Positions 37,441 through 48,960 of a stretch of 64,000 nucleotides of DNA are shown here, piece by piece. Source of the DNA: Lophius americanus. Lineage: Eukaryota > Chordata > Actinopteri > Lophiiformes > Lophiidae. The stretch lies in assembly GCA_037951165.1 (NCBI GenBank), contig JBBDHG010000024.1, positions 8,395,001-8,459,000 of the forward strand. Reading direction: 5' to 3'. The notes under the pieces were generated by a model. The model ran no database searches. It was not told the DNA's origin and saw nothing but the letters and a program-made list of their open reading frames with translations. The position numbers and the translations under genes are program-made. Numbering within the stretch: position 1 is the first letter of the stretch; the number at the start of each line of letters is the position of its first letter.

Positions 37441-39439
37441 TCGGCATGAATTTTTCCTAAGCCCTGGGTACTGTTGTGCTTTATTCCTTTGATGTTTTAT
37501 ACTGGAGAAGAATAGGAAAAGACACAACTATCTCTTTTAAAGTCTAAATCTTGAACAAAATGCCCTGCTCAAAGTCCAGGAGAGTGGAACAGAGACTAAA
37601 ACAATGTGCTGAACACATGAAGAGAATGAGGGAAGAAAAAACAAAGTAGGTTCAGAGGTAGGTTCTGGCCCATGGTGGAAATTTGCGCTCTCTGATTTTT
37701 CTTTCTAGATATCATTTGAAATAGAATTTAAAACAGTTGGTAACGTTTAACCCAGTTCACTTGAGTAATATGTGTCCTAAATCCCCCTCTAGATGTCATC
37801 ATTGTAAAATATAAACACTGATAAGCTACAACGTAACATCACCGACTGTTGATGTGAACATTTTAGATACAGTGTATAACATTACAACATTATCTCATTA
37901 CAATGGCAATGGATATTGGATTGGACATTTTAGAAAGCAAGTTAATATTTTGGTCATAAATTCAATGTATTTGGAAGAAGAAAAATGTAAGTATTAATGG
38001 CCTATTTCAATAGGACAGAGCACCCTACCACGAAGCAAAAATGGTTCAGGAATGGTTTGAGGAAAATAAAAATAGGTTCAATGACAACACATCTCAAATT
38101 TTTTTCTTTGGTTCCCCCCAAATACATCCAAATTCTACAGAAACGGCTTAATTCCTGGTCATCAAATATCCTGTAGTCCTGCAGTAGCCTGTAGTCAGAA
38201 AACGTACGAAGCTATCGCTTCTGTCGACATTGAAGAAAAAATTAATCTCTTGGCCACGACTTTATAAGGCGTGGGAATGAGTTATTATCATGTGGCCATG
38301 AGATAATATCTCGTTGTTTGTCGGACGGTTTAGGCTGCATTTTTAATGTTTTCATGTTTGAGAAATTTCAAGAACAGAAATTTTGTTTGACAATTACAGA
38401 AACATCTGAGGGGTGCCTTTGAGTGATTTTAAAATTTTAGACACTGGTTTCATTTCATACCGTTTCTTCGTTTCAGCCTTTCAAACGTTTGAGTCTTCAA
38501 TTCCCAATGTCTCCAGTTTCAGTGCGTACGCATGTGGCATGGAGGACCGCACATTCTCATATTAAATTCACTTTCGGATTGCGCAGAAAGAGGCGTACGC
38601 CATTTTTTGTGTCCAAGCAGTGATTATAAATGAGGCCCCCTGAGCTCTTGAGGATCAGGAGTTTGTAGATTTCTTTCTTTTCTTTTAAACCAATGCTACA
38701 AATAATTTGGAAAAAAAGTTTTTAAATGATCCTTTATTGATTCTTCTACATGTTTTTTTTAAATGTTTTTCAATATAAATATTTTATTTTTATGTCATTG
38801 ACAATGCATCTTATCTATTTTATGGTTTATTGAATTGCTATTTTAAGGTCCCCATGCTGTTTTAGTAACTTTGTGACTTTTTTTTTGATAAGTGCGATGT
38901 ATAGATTTCTTTTATAGATTTATGTATTTATGCACTGTCCCTCAAATAAATAAACTTCAATGGCTTTAACATGATAAAAAAAAATCTTTATTTCTGTGTC
39001 TCCAGTACATGTCCAAAGCTGTCCCCCAGCTGATAGGACAAACCTCTGGGGGTCTGATATTTACATGAATTATTAAATTCACCCTTTAAATGTATTTGCA
39101 TTTAATACTAAAGTGTTTAAAATTAAATATTAAAGCAAATACCCAACTTTCTGTTGGATGATGGTCCCATCTTATTTGCAATAAAGTCACTTGGAAAGAG
39201 AAAATTTGGCCAATAATGTGAAAATGTGAGTTCTGATTTTTTTATTCATTTTGTAAATCTCTTGTGAAAACAAAATGTTCCTTATCTTGACATATTGTTT
39301 TGGTTCTTGAAATGGATTAACGAGTTGAATGCAATACAACTCTTGTTGCCACATAGCTTCCTTCCACATTCAAAACTTGCAATATTGTGAATTATGACTC
39401 TAAATATCCCGTTGGTGTGAACATGAGTGAAAATCGTTG

Positions 39440-39500
39440 TTTGTCTCCATGTGTTGGCCTGTGATGAACTAGACACTTGTACAGGGTCTACCTCGCTTCT
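39440..39500 (+). repeat. Fragment of a teleost short interspersed repeat
   Basis: GTTGGCCTGTGATGAACTAG, CACTTGTACAGGGTCTACCT and CGCTTCTCGCCC follow the middle of the common fish repeat that is also present, in a different portion, at 25480-25820. Only about 60 bases remain. Confidence 0.45.
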
Positions 39501-39539
39501 CGCCCAGGTCATTTGTACAATGTGTCAGTGTGAAAACCT

Positions 39540-39728
39540 GTGCCTGTGCCTGTGCCTGGGCCTATCTTTAGAAAACCAGTCAAGGAGGGAGCCCATCTGA
39601 TGAGCCCTGATGAAGTCTTTGCCCGCAGCCCCAATTCCAAACCCCACCTCAAATCTCAAAGTCGAGCACTTGGTAGCCAGAGCAAAGTGATTGAAGAGGG
39701 GACAGGTTGGCCAATGGGACTCCTTTGA
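39540..39728 (+). other. Orphan open frame, 62 codons, unknown
   Basis: An open frame starting MPVPVPGPIFRKPVKE and ending GWPMGLL before TGA. Its composition (Pro, Ser, Lys, Gln) looks more protein-like than its surroundings. It has no clear splice acceptor and I do not recognise it. It may be a terminal exon fragment or chance. Confidence 0.2.
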
Positions 39729-42081
39729 ATCCTATGAAGTCTGGGCATCAAAGCCAAATGCATCAATAAAGATGGACAGGGAGCGATAATGAAGTTTCGA
39801 ATCTTAGATGTTTAAATTCTTAGCCGAGATTGTTGCTTTGTGCTTGTAAGGAGTGTTTTACAAGACCGTTGCACTTTCGCCTAACATCCAACTAAGTATT
39901 GAATAAATAACTCTGCAGGGATGTTTTTCACCTTTCATAATAAGGTACGCACCTGATTTTCTACTATCCAAAAAGTAAGTATTTTTGTTTGACTGGATTG
40001 GCTCTTAAAATCTTCAGAATTTTTTTTAAATTCTGTGTGCCTGTGTCCATTGAATATTCCTCTCCATACTTATTTCATCTTAAACCTATGATGCTTTGAC
40101 TTATTCCAGTTCTTCTTCCATATATTCTTCTGCACATAGTTCCACTCGCAGCGGTTGGCATGCACACGACAGACGTCAAAACCTGTGAATTGATCAGGAA
40201 TGGTGTGCTGACATCTAGTAATGATTCGCATAACAGTTTTTATAATTGCAAAAAACTGCGACACATTTCCATAAGAAATAATGGGAATTCAATGTGTGAA
40301 GATTTCAAACTCTTCCTTCTTTGAAGTCATATAAATTTTTCCTCCCTTAACGTAGAAAAGTCATTAATAGTTGAAACAGGTAACGTCAATTATTTTTGTC
40401 GTTACTTTCTTTTTCTGAGTTGGCATCTAAATGGTATCACTAGACTGTGGTCACATGACCTCAGAGTTAAGAGGAGCTGAAATAGGTTTCTCGGAAATTT
40501 TCTGAAAAACTTACCCATAAAACCCCAAATTCTTACTTCCCATCCATTTAATATCAAAATGTTAGAAAATTGGTGTTGCTTTGTTTAATACCAAAATAGA
40601 AGCAAACAACTTAATCATTTGGGCTGTAGAGGACCTAGAGCACCGTGTGGTCCCTCAAACTGCTCCATTGACTTCCATTGTAAATGTTAGTGATGATTTT
40701 CTTGAAATCTTAACTCTTAATTTTTTTTAAACTCTCTCTGAAGTTAGTATTTTGAAACTCATACGACCAAATTATATGTTCAGCAACTTCTTTGGATAGC
40801 TATTCGGCGATCATTTCAGCAATAGAACGTACAGTTTATCCCAGACCCTCAGTTCGTTAGAGGTTGGATTTTGGTCGTTTTCCTGTCTGCCTGCTGCAGC
40901 TCTCATCTGTTTAACTGCAGGTGTGTAATGACACACATGGATCACATGACCTCATCAGTCAGTTTATTGAAGAAGCAGTAAAGGCGGCGCTACATGGGTG
41001 TGGTCAGTTCTATATAGATGTGGTCAGAGCTATGTGGTTGTGGTCAGAAGTTGCTAAAACCCCACTGTCCATGGTCCAGTCAGGCCTAAACATCACATGT
41101 GGGCTAAAAGTTGCAGATAAGACATCTAACTTGTCGCTACCCTGTCAACTTGGCAAATTCAGAACCTTTGCCAGAAAAAAGTAAATTACTTACTATTTAC
41201 AACATTACTATTGAGATTTACACCAAGAATCAGGCACACTTTAACATTTCTTGATACATTTTCTACTGCATATTTCTTTGCATGTGTCTGCAAATTTGAT
41301 CAGCTACGGTTTTTATTTCTAAAGTTTAAACAGAAAAAATCCCCGTACCGAGACAAAGTTCTACACAAAAAGTGTTCCAGCCCACACAAGAGGTACGAAT
41401 ATGTTTCATGATTTTATTATTCATGCTCAGTTCAATGAATATTTTTGTTTCACCCTTAATGGTATTATGCCCATGAAAATACGAAATATGTGCGCAGGGT
41501 CCATTTCGTCAGTTTTTTTTTGCGTATTTTAGGAAAGCTTTAAATGCTCTTCATAGCCCACTGCTTTCATTTGTCGAACAATAGACTCAAATACACATTA
41601 ATGCAATGCTCAGCGAAAACATTAAAATCCCCTGGCTTATATTGTGGTAACCACTCTCTCATTACAATGGCACTTCTCATTGGAAGAGCCACTGTAACAC
41701 AGAAGTCTGAAAATGTTAATGCTGGTTTTGATTGAAAGGTGTCACACACAGTTAATCGCACGGGTTTTTTTTGCAATGGGGACTTGCACAATATAAGGCA
41801 GTTGGTTTTAATAATATGGATCTTCAATGCTTACTGTCTAGTCCTGCATACATATATATGCATGAACTACAGGTTGTTACATTCCATGTGCAGGACAGCT
41901 GCAAAATGCTCAGCTGCCAACCTCTTTTCTAAGTGCAATGTAAAGTAATAGTTGAGAAAAAAAAAAATCGTAATTAAAGGCATTGAGATATTCGTGTGGA
42001 TACGTAGTGGGATGGATGGGTAGCACGATGGTTTCTTAAATGTGCGGGGCGACTGATCTACATTTTTATCTTTATTATCAG

Positions 42082-45000
42082 TGTTAATGCGGTGGATCTA
42101 AAACAGCAAGCTGTGGACCCTGACACGCTGGGCACCTCTGCTGCCACAGTCTCACTACCAACTGGAAGTAGGAAGGACGAATCCAGGGCCCCCTGCCGGC
42201 ATTGCTTGAAGGTATGTAACAGAGCCAAATAATAACACGGATAATAACCACGGCCCCAAATTTCATTCTAGTGTCTTTTGTTTATGTTTGTATGTTTCTC
42301 AACAGAAGACTGAAAATACTCCAGTCAAAGTAAATGTGGCGGAAGACACAGTCCTGCCGTCCTCTGATGAAGAAAAGACGTATGACATTCTTGGACTGTT
42401 TCTCACAGCTTTGATGTGAATTTGAGATGAATCTTGACTATTTTATAGTTTTCCCTTTTGCTACTATTAGTTTCTTCTACTACTTGTTTTCATAACCGTG
42501 ACCAAAGCATACAGTAAAATGACCATGTGTTCCAACTTATCAACAGTATCGTCTTCACTGAGGAGGCTGGTATCGTCTTCCTTAGTGTCCAGGAGGCTTC
42601 GCCCACTCCCAACACTCCAGCCTCCTCCGAAGAGACTCAGTTCAAAGTAGATGTGGTTGAAGACAAAATCCTGCCATCTTCTGATGCAGAAGAGAAGTAT
42701 GACATTCTTTAAATGTTTCCTACAGCGCCGATGTGAATCTTGAATATTGTACTGGTGTTCCTTTCACTGTTTTTATTCTGTGTGCTTGAGTGTGCACAGA
42801 ATGAAAGTAGCACACATTTTGTTGTTTAATTTGATTATACAGTGAAATGGACAATCTGGAATGTAATTCATTTTTTCCAAAAGCAATTGGTTTTTAACTC
42901 TATTTGAAAAAAAACTGAAATTCAAGCCACTGCTGGATTGAACTTTTTGTATAAACATCTTACCTATAAGAATAATTAAATTAATTAACTGGGGGCAGTC
43001 TTCATCCAGAAATGAAATGTATCCTTAATTAATCCAAACAGACATAAAAAGAATACAAGGGTCAGGCATAAGAAAAAAGAACGAGAGGAAGAAGTTGTTT
43101 TGTTGTAATTTCTGTATCTCCGTCAGCGCGCAGTCACTCTGGGCATCCTCCCAATCGCCGATGGATGTGATGAAGAAGTCTGCTATTATTTTGGGGTCAT
43201 TGTTGGTTCTGTAAGCTTCCACCCACACAACGTGGCGACTAAAACCATCAATACAAACAATGATGGCAATGCGGTATGGCGTCAGCTTGTCACATAAATC
43301 CATATTTATTTTCGAAATGCTGAATAAAGAAAAAAAATATTTAGATTTACTTGGACTTTATTCTAATTATTTTCACTTTTTCCTAAACAGATCGACTGTT
43401 TTCCTCAAAATGAAATATGTAAAAATAAAATCTTCCTCCTCTCCTTCTTTTCTTATTATGCCTGGCCCTAATTACCCTTTGTAGTCATACAGAGTACAAC
43501 TTAGTCAAATTATTTCTCTGCATTTGACCCATCCCTGAATGAGCAGTGGGCAGCCCCTATGAAGCACCCGGGGAGCATATTTGGTTCAGGGTCTTGCTCA
43601 AGGACCCTACGATATCTAGACTTGCCGGGGGTTGAACTGGTGACCTTCCAATCTCCAAATTGGATTCACATAGTCAATAATGTCCAGGTCCAAAGACATC
43701 CCTGCCTAATATAACAACAATTTCTCCTTGACATCAAAAACAAAGAGACATTAAGTCACATAACAAAGACATCATAGACATCAAGGTACATGCCACAAAG
43801 AAATAATTGCTTTTAATTGTAGGCAGGAAGTTGCTGTAGCTCCATTATAGATGAATCAATCTCCCCAAAATTTCAAATGATTTTCTGCTCCTTTTTATCT
43901 ATCTTACAGTGAAATAGTCAAGGTTCCTACAAATGCTTCATTTCGCACTACCAGACATAAATTCTTGAGACATTTTCCAGTCCCTTTTTTAACCACCTAG
44001 GGTCCTTACTGTGACTGGACCACACAGTAACAACACCTTCTGTATTTATTTTTATTGACAGGATCTTCTGTATCAAGGAGTCTCTTGGTGGAGAAGCTGA
44101 AGTCCAAGATGCTATAGCCACCTCTACAGCCACAATATCACCACCAACTGAGGCCAGGAACAATAAGGTCAATAAGGCCTTCAGATGGTTCTGGTGGAGG
44201 GTGTGCTTATCAGAGCCAAATATAAAAAATAATACAAATAATAACTACTGGCCCAAATAGTGGTCATTTTTGTTTCTACTGTTTGTGTTTTTATACTCAG
44301 CAGAAAGCCGAAAAGACTCCAGTCAAAGAAGATGTGGCTGAGGACCCAATCCTGCCATCCTGTGATGCAGAAAGGAAGTATGATATTCTTTAACCGATTC
44401 TCACAGCTTTGACGTGAATTAGAATTGAATCTTGGAGATTGTACTCTTACTCTTTTAATATTTTCTCCTGCTTTCCTTCATTACCGTGACTGAACTAACA
44501 CCAAAATCACCATCTGTGTTCCCATTTATCAACAGTATCGACTTCCCTGAGGAGGCTGATGGAGGAGAAGCCATTGTCCAGGAGGCCCCAGCTATTCCCA
44601 ATATTCCAGTCTCGTCACCAACAGACACAACGGAGCTGGGCGTCAATAGAGATATCTTTCTCATCGACCCTCCTGTGTTCAGGAAACTAATTACTTCTGG
44701 TTACAGTGGAAGTCTACAGGAGGAATTTAACAATATCACATTCCGCTCCGTAAAAGAGCTAGCCTACCTTGGGTAAGCCCCTTTTTAGAAACTCATACAC
44801 ACCCTGAATAACCATATATTATTTTCAAACTTACATGTTTATACAATGATGCAAAGTTTAGTTTTATGAATCCAAAAATACAGATGATTTTCACACTGTG
44901 AATAAAAAAAAGCCTCAGTCTCACTTGGATCTTTTCTATTGTTTAAGGCTCCCCAACACGGGCCAGACGTGTTACATGAATTCCACACTGCAAGCCCTCC

Positions 45001-48000
45001 TGACACTCACTCATTTTTGTCAGGAGGTCTACAACCAGCGCAGAGTTTGGATTTCTCATCCCAAATCCGACATCATGAGGTAGAGCACTTTGTTACACAC
45101 TTACTTCGGTGACTCTTTGGTTTCTACGCTACGTTGCGGGGTGGCATTAGGTATAGCATTAACAAATGCTATACTTATTCCATACAGTGAGCAATAGTTT
45201 CTGTGAAATAAGGGAACTGGGTAACTGGGGACAGTCTAGTCTAGTCTCAGGTACACATGACTTGTGTTGGGTCTCTTATGCAAACCTCCTGGGGGGGCAG
45301 TATGGCTGTTTCTTGGGTGCCTGGTAACTGAGGGTCACTGGATGACTGAGTCTCAGGACCTCAAGTCTGTGTTGAGGCTCGCCATCTGCGGGAGCTACGC
45401 TTCTTTTGGGGGTTAGCTTGCCAACTAGATTTGTTGTGATGAGGTTAGCACCAGGGATAAAGTAAGCCAACTAAGGAGTTAATACTGGCAGGAGGCAAGT
45501 AATAGGAGAGTAATCGGCTGAAGGATAGGGCTACATGGAGTAAGGTTTTGAGTTGGGAGGCTGCTAGCTGACTGGTGGCTTGCTGACAACAAGCTAAGAA
45601 GGCCCATGACTAGTTGACACCAGAAATGGCGCTAGCAGGGAGCTAGCAGGCTAGGGCTGAGTTCAGACAGGCAGGGATCAAGTCTTTGATCTTATCAGGT
45701 GATGGACTCGCTAACCAAGTCTTATAAATCCAAAAGACAGACAACAGACTAAACTTTCAGAACAACATAGAAATAAACTTAAACCAAAGCCATGCCATAC
45801 AGTATATATTATTAATCACCTGCACTTTCCACTTTTGTTCTCTCCAGATGGTTTGTAACGATTGCCGACTGCCGCCTCTGCAAGGGCAAGAAAACGAAAA
45901 GATTTGCCCTATCTGCTTTCAAACATATTGTTGCTGACCTTATCCCAGAGTTTTACAACAACATTCAGAATGTTAGTGTACTTTTTATTTTAAATGAACA
46001 CTACAGTGAATTTTCATCTTTGTTGAACAAGTTTTAGTCAAAGCCGAATATTTTGAAATGATCTTTTCTCTGTATTTCTGTGCAGGACGCCCACGAGTTC
46101 CTCAGCGCTGTACTTACTAAGATGAGTTCTATGTCCTCTGAGCTGTATGCAATAGCAGAAATGAAGGGCATCACTTATACCTGCCCAGTCGAAGCTCACA
46201 TTACATTCAAGATGTTGAGTACCAAGACCTGCCAGGGGTATGAATGAATACACAGCCACAGTAAAGGTGTAGAAATTCCCTATGTTGACAATGTGCAGGA
46301 TTTTTTGTCACACACAATTCGGTCAGAATATTATATCTAATGTCCTGAAATCTGTATCTTATAAATTGTGCCTTAATTTTGCAGATGTGGTAGGGTGTCT
46401 ATGACGCAAGAAGACTTCAATAGCCTATCCCTGAACCTTGTACCTGGAGGCTCAGTTAGCAAGTGTCTCCAGGAATATCTGGAGGTACGACACTCTCATT
46501 TTCGCAGATTTTACCGTGATTGTATCTCCAACGTTCCATGTGACATTCCATGAAATATTGACAATGTAATTCATGACTGACTGATTTAATATTTGAAAAA
46601 AGATTAACACATTAACATGTTTCATTCTCGTGTTCTGTCCTGCAGGAGAGCCAGTTGGAGTGTCTTTGTGAATGTGGTGCTAGAGAGTTATCAGAGAAGT
46701 GGGCATTCTCAACTCTACCAAAGTGAGTAAGATTATCTTACCCCTAAGTTATCCTCCCTCTCTATCAATGTAGGATCTAATATCACTTCCTCTTCCAACT
46801 ATCTTTTGTCAACAGTGTGTTAATCTTCCAGCTCCAGAGGTTTGAATTCAGCCTGTCTAAAATGAGTCTAACAAAGGTGACGATTCCCATCACACTATCA
46901 AAGGATCTGGTGGTGGTTCCTGTATCTGGCATCAGTGACATGGTAATGATTATGTGCAATCAAAAATGTAACTTATTTACCAAGAGCATTGCTGAACAAA
47001 AACTAGCCTGAGAGTTTCTTCTTCCTTCGCCTGTTCCCTTTAGGGGTTGTTTCTAATCCTTTCCTTTCCTTACCCTAAACCATACAGCAGAGTTTGTCTT
47101 ACTTCTCTTGTCAACTTTTCACTTCACTCTAGCTGCTACTCTTCTGTCAATGATAACTCCTGACACTCTTCTCCACCCACTCCACCCTGCCTGCACTTGC
47201 TTCTTCACCTCTTTTTCACACTCCCCGTTGCTCTTAACAGTGGACACCAAGTACATCTGAACCTTCTCCCCCTCTACTCTTTGCATCGTCACCCCTCCAC
47301 CTGCCTCCCATTCATTCACACACATGTATTCAGTCTTGCTGCGACTGACCTTTATTCCTCTTCTCTCCAGTGCATACCTCCAACTCTCCAGGTTGTCTTC
47401 CACCTGCTCCCTGCTCTCACTACAGATCATAATAACATATAATATCATAGTGCACAGAGACTTTTGCCTGACTTCTGTCAGCCTGTCCATCCCCATGGAG
47501 ATGGTAAACAAGAAGGGGCTCAGAGTCAATTCTTGGTAGAGTCCGACTTCCACCTTAAACCCATCCATCACTCCAACTGCACAGTTCACTGCTATACAAT
47601 ACAATGTTCTGACAATGTACATCATCACACTTCCAATATCTATCTTTGTACTGATCACTGTTTGACACGCTCACCAACTTTCTATCAACGCTACCCCACT
47701 CACACAATGATATAATATATCTACCTTCCTTCCCTCCATTATATCAGCAAGCTCTCTACCTTCACCTATCATCACGCCAACATTTAAAGTTCCTACTCTC
47801 ATCCCCATACTCTTGCTTTTCCTCATCTCTGTCTCTGGGTATGCTTCCATCCTCTCAATCTTCTTTTTCGCCAACCAAAAGCTGCATGGTTTCTGCCAGT
47901 ACCCTGCTAGTTAACCATACCCGTCAAGGTCGTGGTGAACCTGGGTTCCGATCCATCCGGTTTGGAAATAAGTTCTCTGTTAGGGCGTTAGAAGGATAAT

Positions 48001-48477
48001 TGCTTGTGACGTCTTTATGAATGTGTTATAAACTGACATAAGGGATTTAAAAAGAAACCAGTAGGCCAAATATTAATTGCCAACTGTCAAAAAGAAAAAA
48101 TAACATGAGTAGCTAATTGTTTAAAACTGTGTTCTCTTCAAGACTTTCTACTCTCTCATGAGCATCATCAGCCATGTTGGATCCTCACCTCACTTTGGTA
48201 AGAGTAACTGTAATGTTGAATCTTGAGGTTTCAGACTAGGACTCCCCCTCTGGATGTAACCTTGATGAAATGCCCTCTCTTCACAGGCCACTACATTTGT
48301 GATGGTGCTTATCAACCGCAGGATTCAGGTGAATGGCTGTCAGATCTTTGGCTCACATACAATGACAAGCATGTCAAGACAACCACCGGTGAATCTGTCT
48401 GTCACAAGCGGAAGAATGATGCATATCTGCTATTTTATGAGAAAAGAGAAGTAAAAGAGTCTGATAGAGCTTTGTAA
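42082..48477 (+). CDS. USP37-like ubiquitin-specific protease, 5' end not found
   Basis: Cysteine protease that removes ubiquitin, family C19. Fourteen exons join in frame, giving 575 residues: 42082-42211, 42306-42379, 42547-42696, 44062-44167, 44304-44377, 44536-44772, 44948-45079, 45848-45971, 46086-46237, 46385-46484, 46646-46722, 46816-46942, 48143-48197, 48287-48477. The Cys box is LPNTGQTCYMNSTLQ, with the catalytic Cys at 44970-44972. Next come DAHEFLSAVL, a zinc ribbon (CQGCG and CLCECG) and FQLQRFEF. The His box is SHVGSSPHFGHYICD, with His at 48289-48291, followed by LTYND and AYLLFYEK. SHVGSSP..GHYI and TYND point to the USP37/26/29 group. The core lacks the long insert with ubiquitin-interacting motifs found in human USP37. 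The N-terminal exons are acidic repeats. A pseudogene is unlikely given 14 clean joints. Confidence 0.85.
43085..43310 (-). mobile_element. Integrase-core (rve-like) gene fragment
   Basis: On the minus strand, MDLCDKLTPYRIAIIVCIDG then FSRHVVWVEAYRTNNDPKII and ADFFITSIGDWEDA resemble the start of an integrase catalytic core of the kind found in eukaryotic DNA transposons and host genes derived from them. It covers only the region of the first acidic residue and then decays. It lies in the USP37-like intron between cassette copies 2 and 3. The element family is not certain. Confidence 0.6.
43485..43665 (+). repeat. Teleost short interspersed repeat
   Basis: Contains CATTTGACCCATCCCTGAAT, GAGCAGTGGGCAGCCCCTAT, CCCGGGGAGCATATTTGGTT, CTTGCTCAAGGACCCTACG and GGGGGTTGAACTGGTGACC, a string order typical of a common fish repeat. 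It lies in the same intron as the integrase fragment. Confidence 0.55.
44948..45079 (+). CDS. USP37-like exon with catalytic Cys box
   Basis: The exon starts after GTTTAAG and completes the Gly of GLPNTGQTCYMNSTLQALL. This fits the C19 peptidase consensus G-L-x-N-x-G-x-T-C-Y-M-N-S-x-L-Q. The catalytic Cys is encoded by TGT at 44970-44972. It is followed by FCQEVYNQRRVW and ends in phase 2 at a GTAGAG donor. Confidence 0.93.
45080..45847. other. USP37-like intron, no exon seen
   Basis: A 768-base intron between the Cys-box exon and the next core exon. It is richer in GC than most introns nearby and contains repeated GCTAGC/AGCTAGC-like words, but no coding signal and no named repeat. Confidence 0.5.
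47040..47975 (-). mobile_element. RTE-like LINE with endonuclease start and RT domain, internally deleted
   Basis: On the minus strand the first open piece (47874-47671) contains MRVGTLNVGVMIGEGRELAD, the usual beginning of an AP-endonuclease domain. The second (47658-47119) contains AVGVMDGFKVEVGLYQELTL, ICSESREQVEDNLESWRYAL and ERRGIKVSRSKTEYMCVNEW, the reverse-transcriptase palm and thumb. Most of the endonuclease and the first RT blocks between them are missing. The F/Y-A-D-D catalytic box is replaced by LYVI, so it is inactive. It occupies the USP37-like intron 46943-48142 in opposite orientation. Confidence 0.82.
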
Positions 48478-48609
48478 TCACAAAACTAAACCAGGTGGTA
48501 GCTGCAGAATGCTACGTACTCAGTTAAGAGTCCATTCAACCCTCTGAGAACCGGCTTACTTTTCCACGAGCTAGAGAGCCTGCCACGATGATCCAGCCTT
48601 TAAGATGTA

Positions 48610-48960
48610 ACCAGTTCTGGTTTGGCTGTTTGTGGACTGAAAATGTGGTGTGGTCTGCGGTGTTCCCTACTGGATGTCGACTCTGCCCATGGACCCAGCT
48701 TCCAGCCACCGTTGGTCACTGTGACCCATGATGTCATAAGGTCAATGAGAGCACAGCTCTCCTCTCTCTTGTCAACCTCTTTCTCCAGCTTGCCAGAAGA
48801 AGCTGCCAACTGGTGTGTTCCAGTTGTACTGGGAAGCCGGAATTTCCGAGTTCCCGGTCGGAGGTGCAAACTGGAACGCCACCTCATATTAGATATCCGA
48901 CTCGGAAAGTCAGAGGTACACCAGCAAACCAACCTCAAAATCCAAGATGGCTGCTCGGTG
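48610..48960. repeat. Interspersed repeat with Alu-like position but fish-type sequence
   Basis: GAAGCCGGAATTTCCGAGTT, CGACTCGGAAAGTCAGAGGT and AATCCAAGATGGCTGC are strings typical of a short non-autonomous fish element, here following directly on the USP37-like stop by about 130 bases. A related piece with CGACTTCTGAGG and AAGATGGC lies at 50450-50710. The Alu comparison concerns only its gene-flanking position. Confidence 0.35.

Larger units (their letters stand above)
36598..42081. other. Intergenic region between rictor and the USP37-like gene
   Basis: Upstream of rictor exon 1 the first 100 bases are CG-rich and carry a CCGGAAA ETS-like core near 36621-36627, fitting a housekeeping promoter. 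Further on are an L2/CR1-like LINE end (36985-37440), a short repeat piece (39440-39500) and an orphan ORF (39540-39728). The 5' exons of the USP37-like gene should lie here but I could not identify them. Confidence 0.5.
42082..44772 (+). repeat. Tandemly duplicated exon cassette in the USP37-like gene
   Basis: Two exon types recur. Type A (42082-42211, first part of 42547-42696, 44062-44167, first part of 44536-44772) carries an acidic segment with strings such as EEADGGEAIVQEA and LGGEAEVQDA. Type B (42306-42379, last part of 42547-42696, 44304-44377) reads KTENTPVKVNVAEDTVLPSS or KAEKTPVKEDVAEDPILPSC. Both separate B exons are 74 bases long. The flanking introns also match: after each B comes GTATGAYATTCTT, then a T-rich stretch with CACAGCTTTGAYGTGAATT in copies 1 and 3. 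Copy 1 and copy 3 start 1980 bases apart. Confidence 0.85.

Noticed and set aside
42380..42546. YDIL-like peptide continuing after each B exon (GTATGACATTCTT)
   Set aside because: The bases form the splice donor; reading on gives early stops in copies 2 and 3, and splicing keeps all downstream frames.
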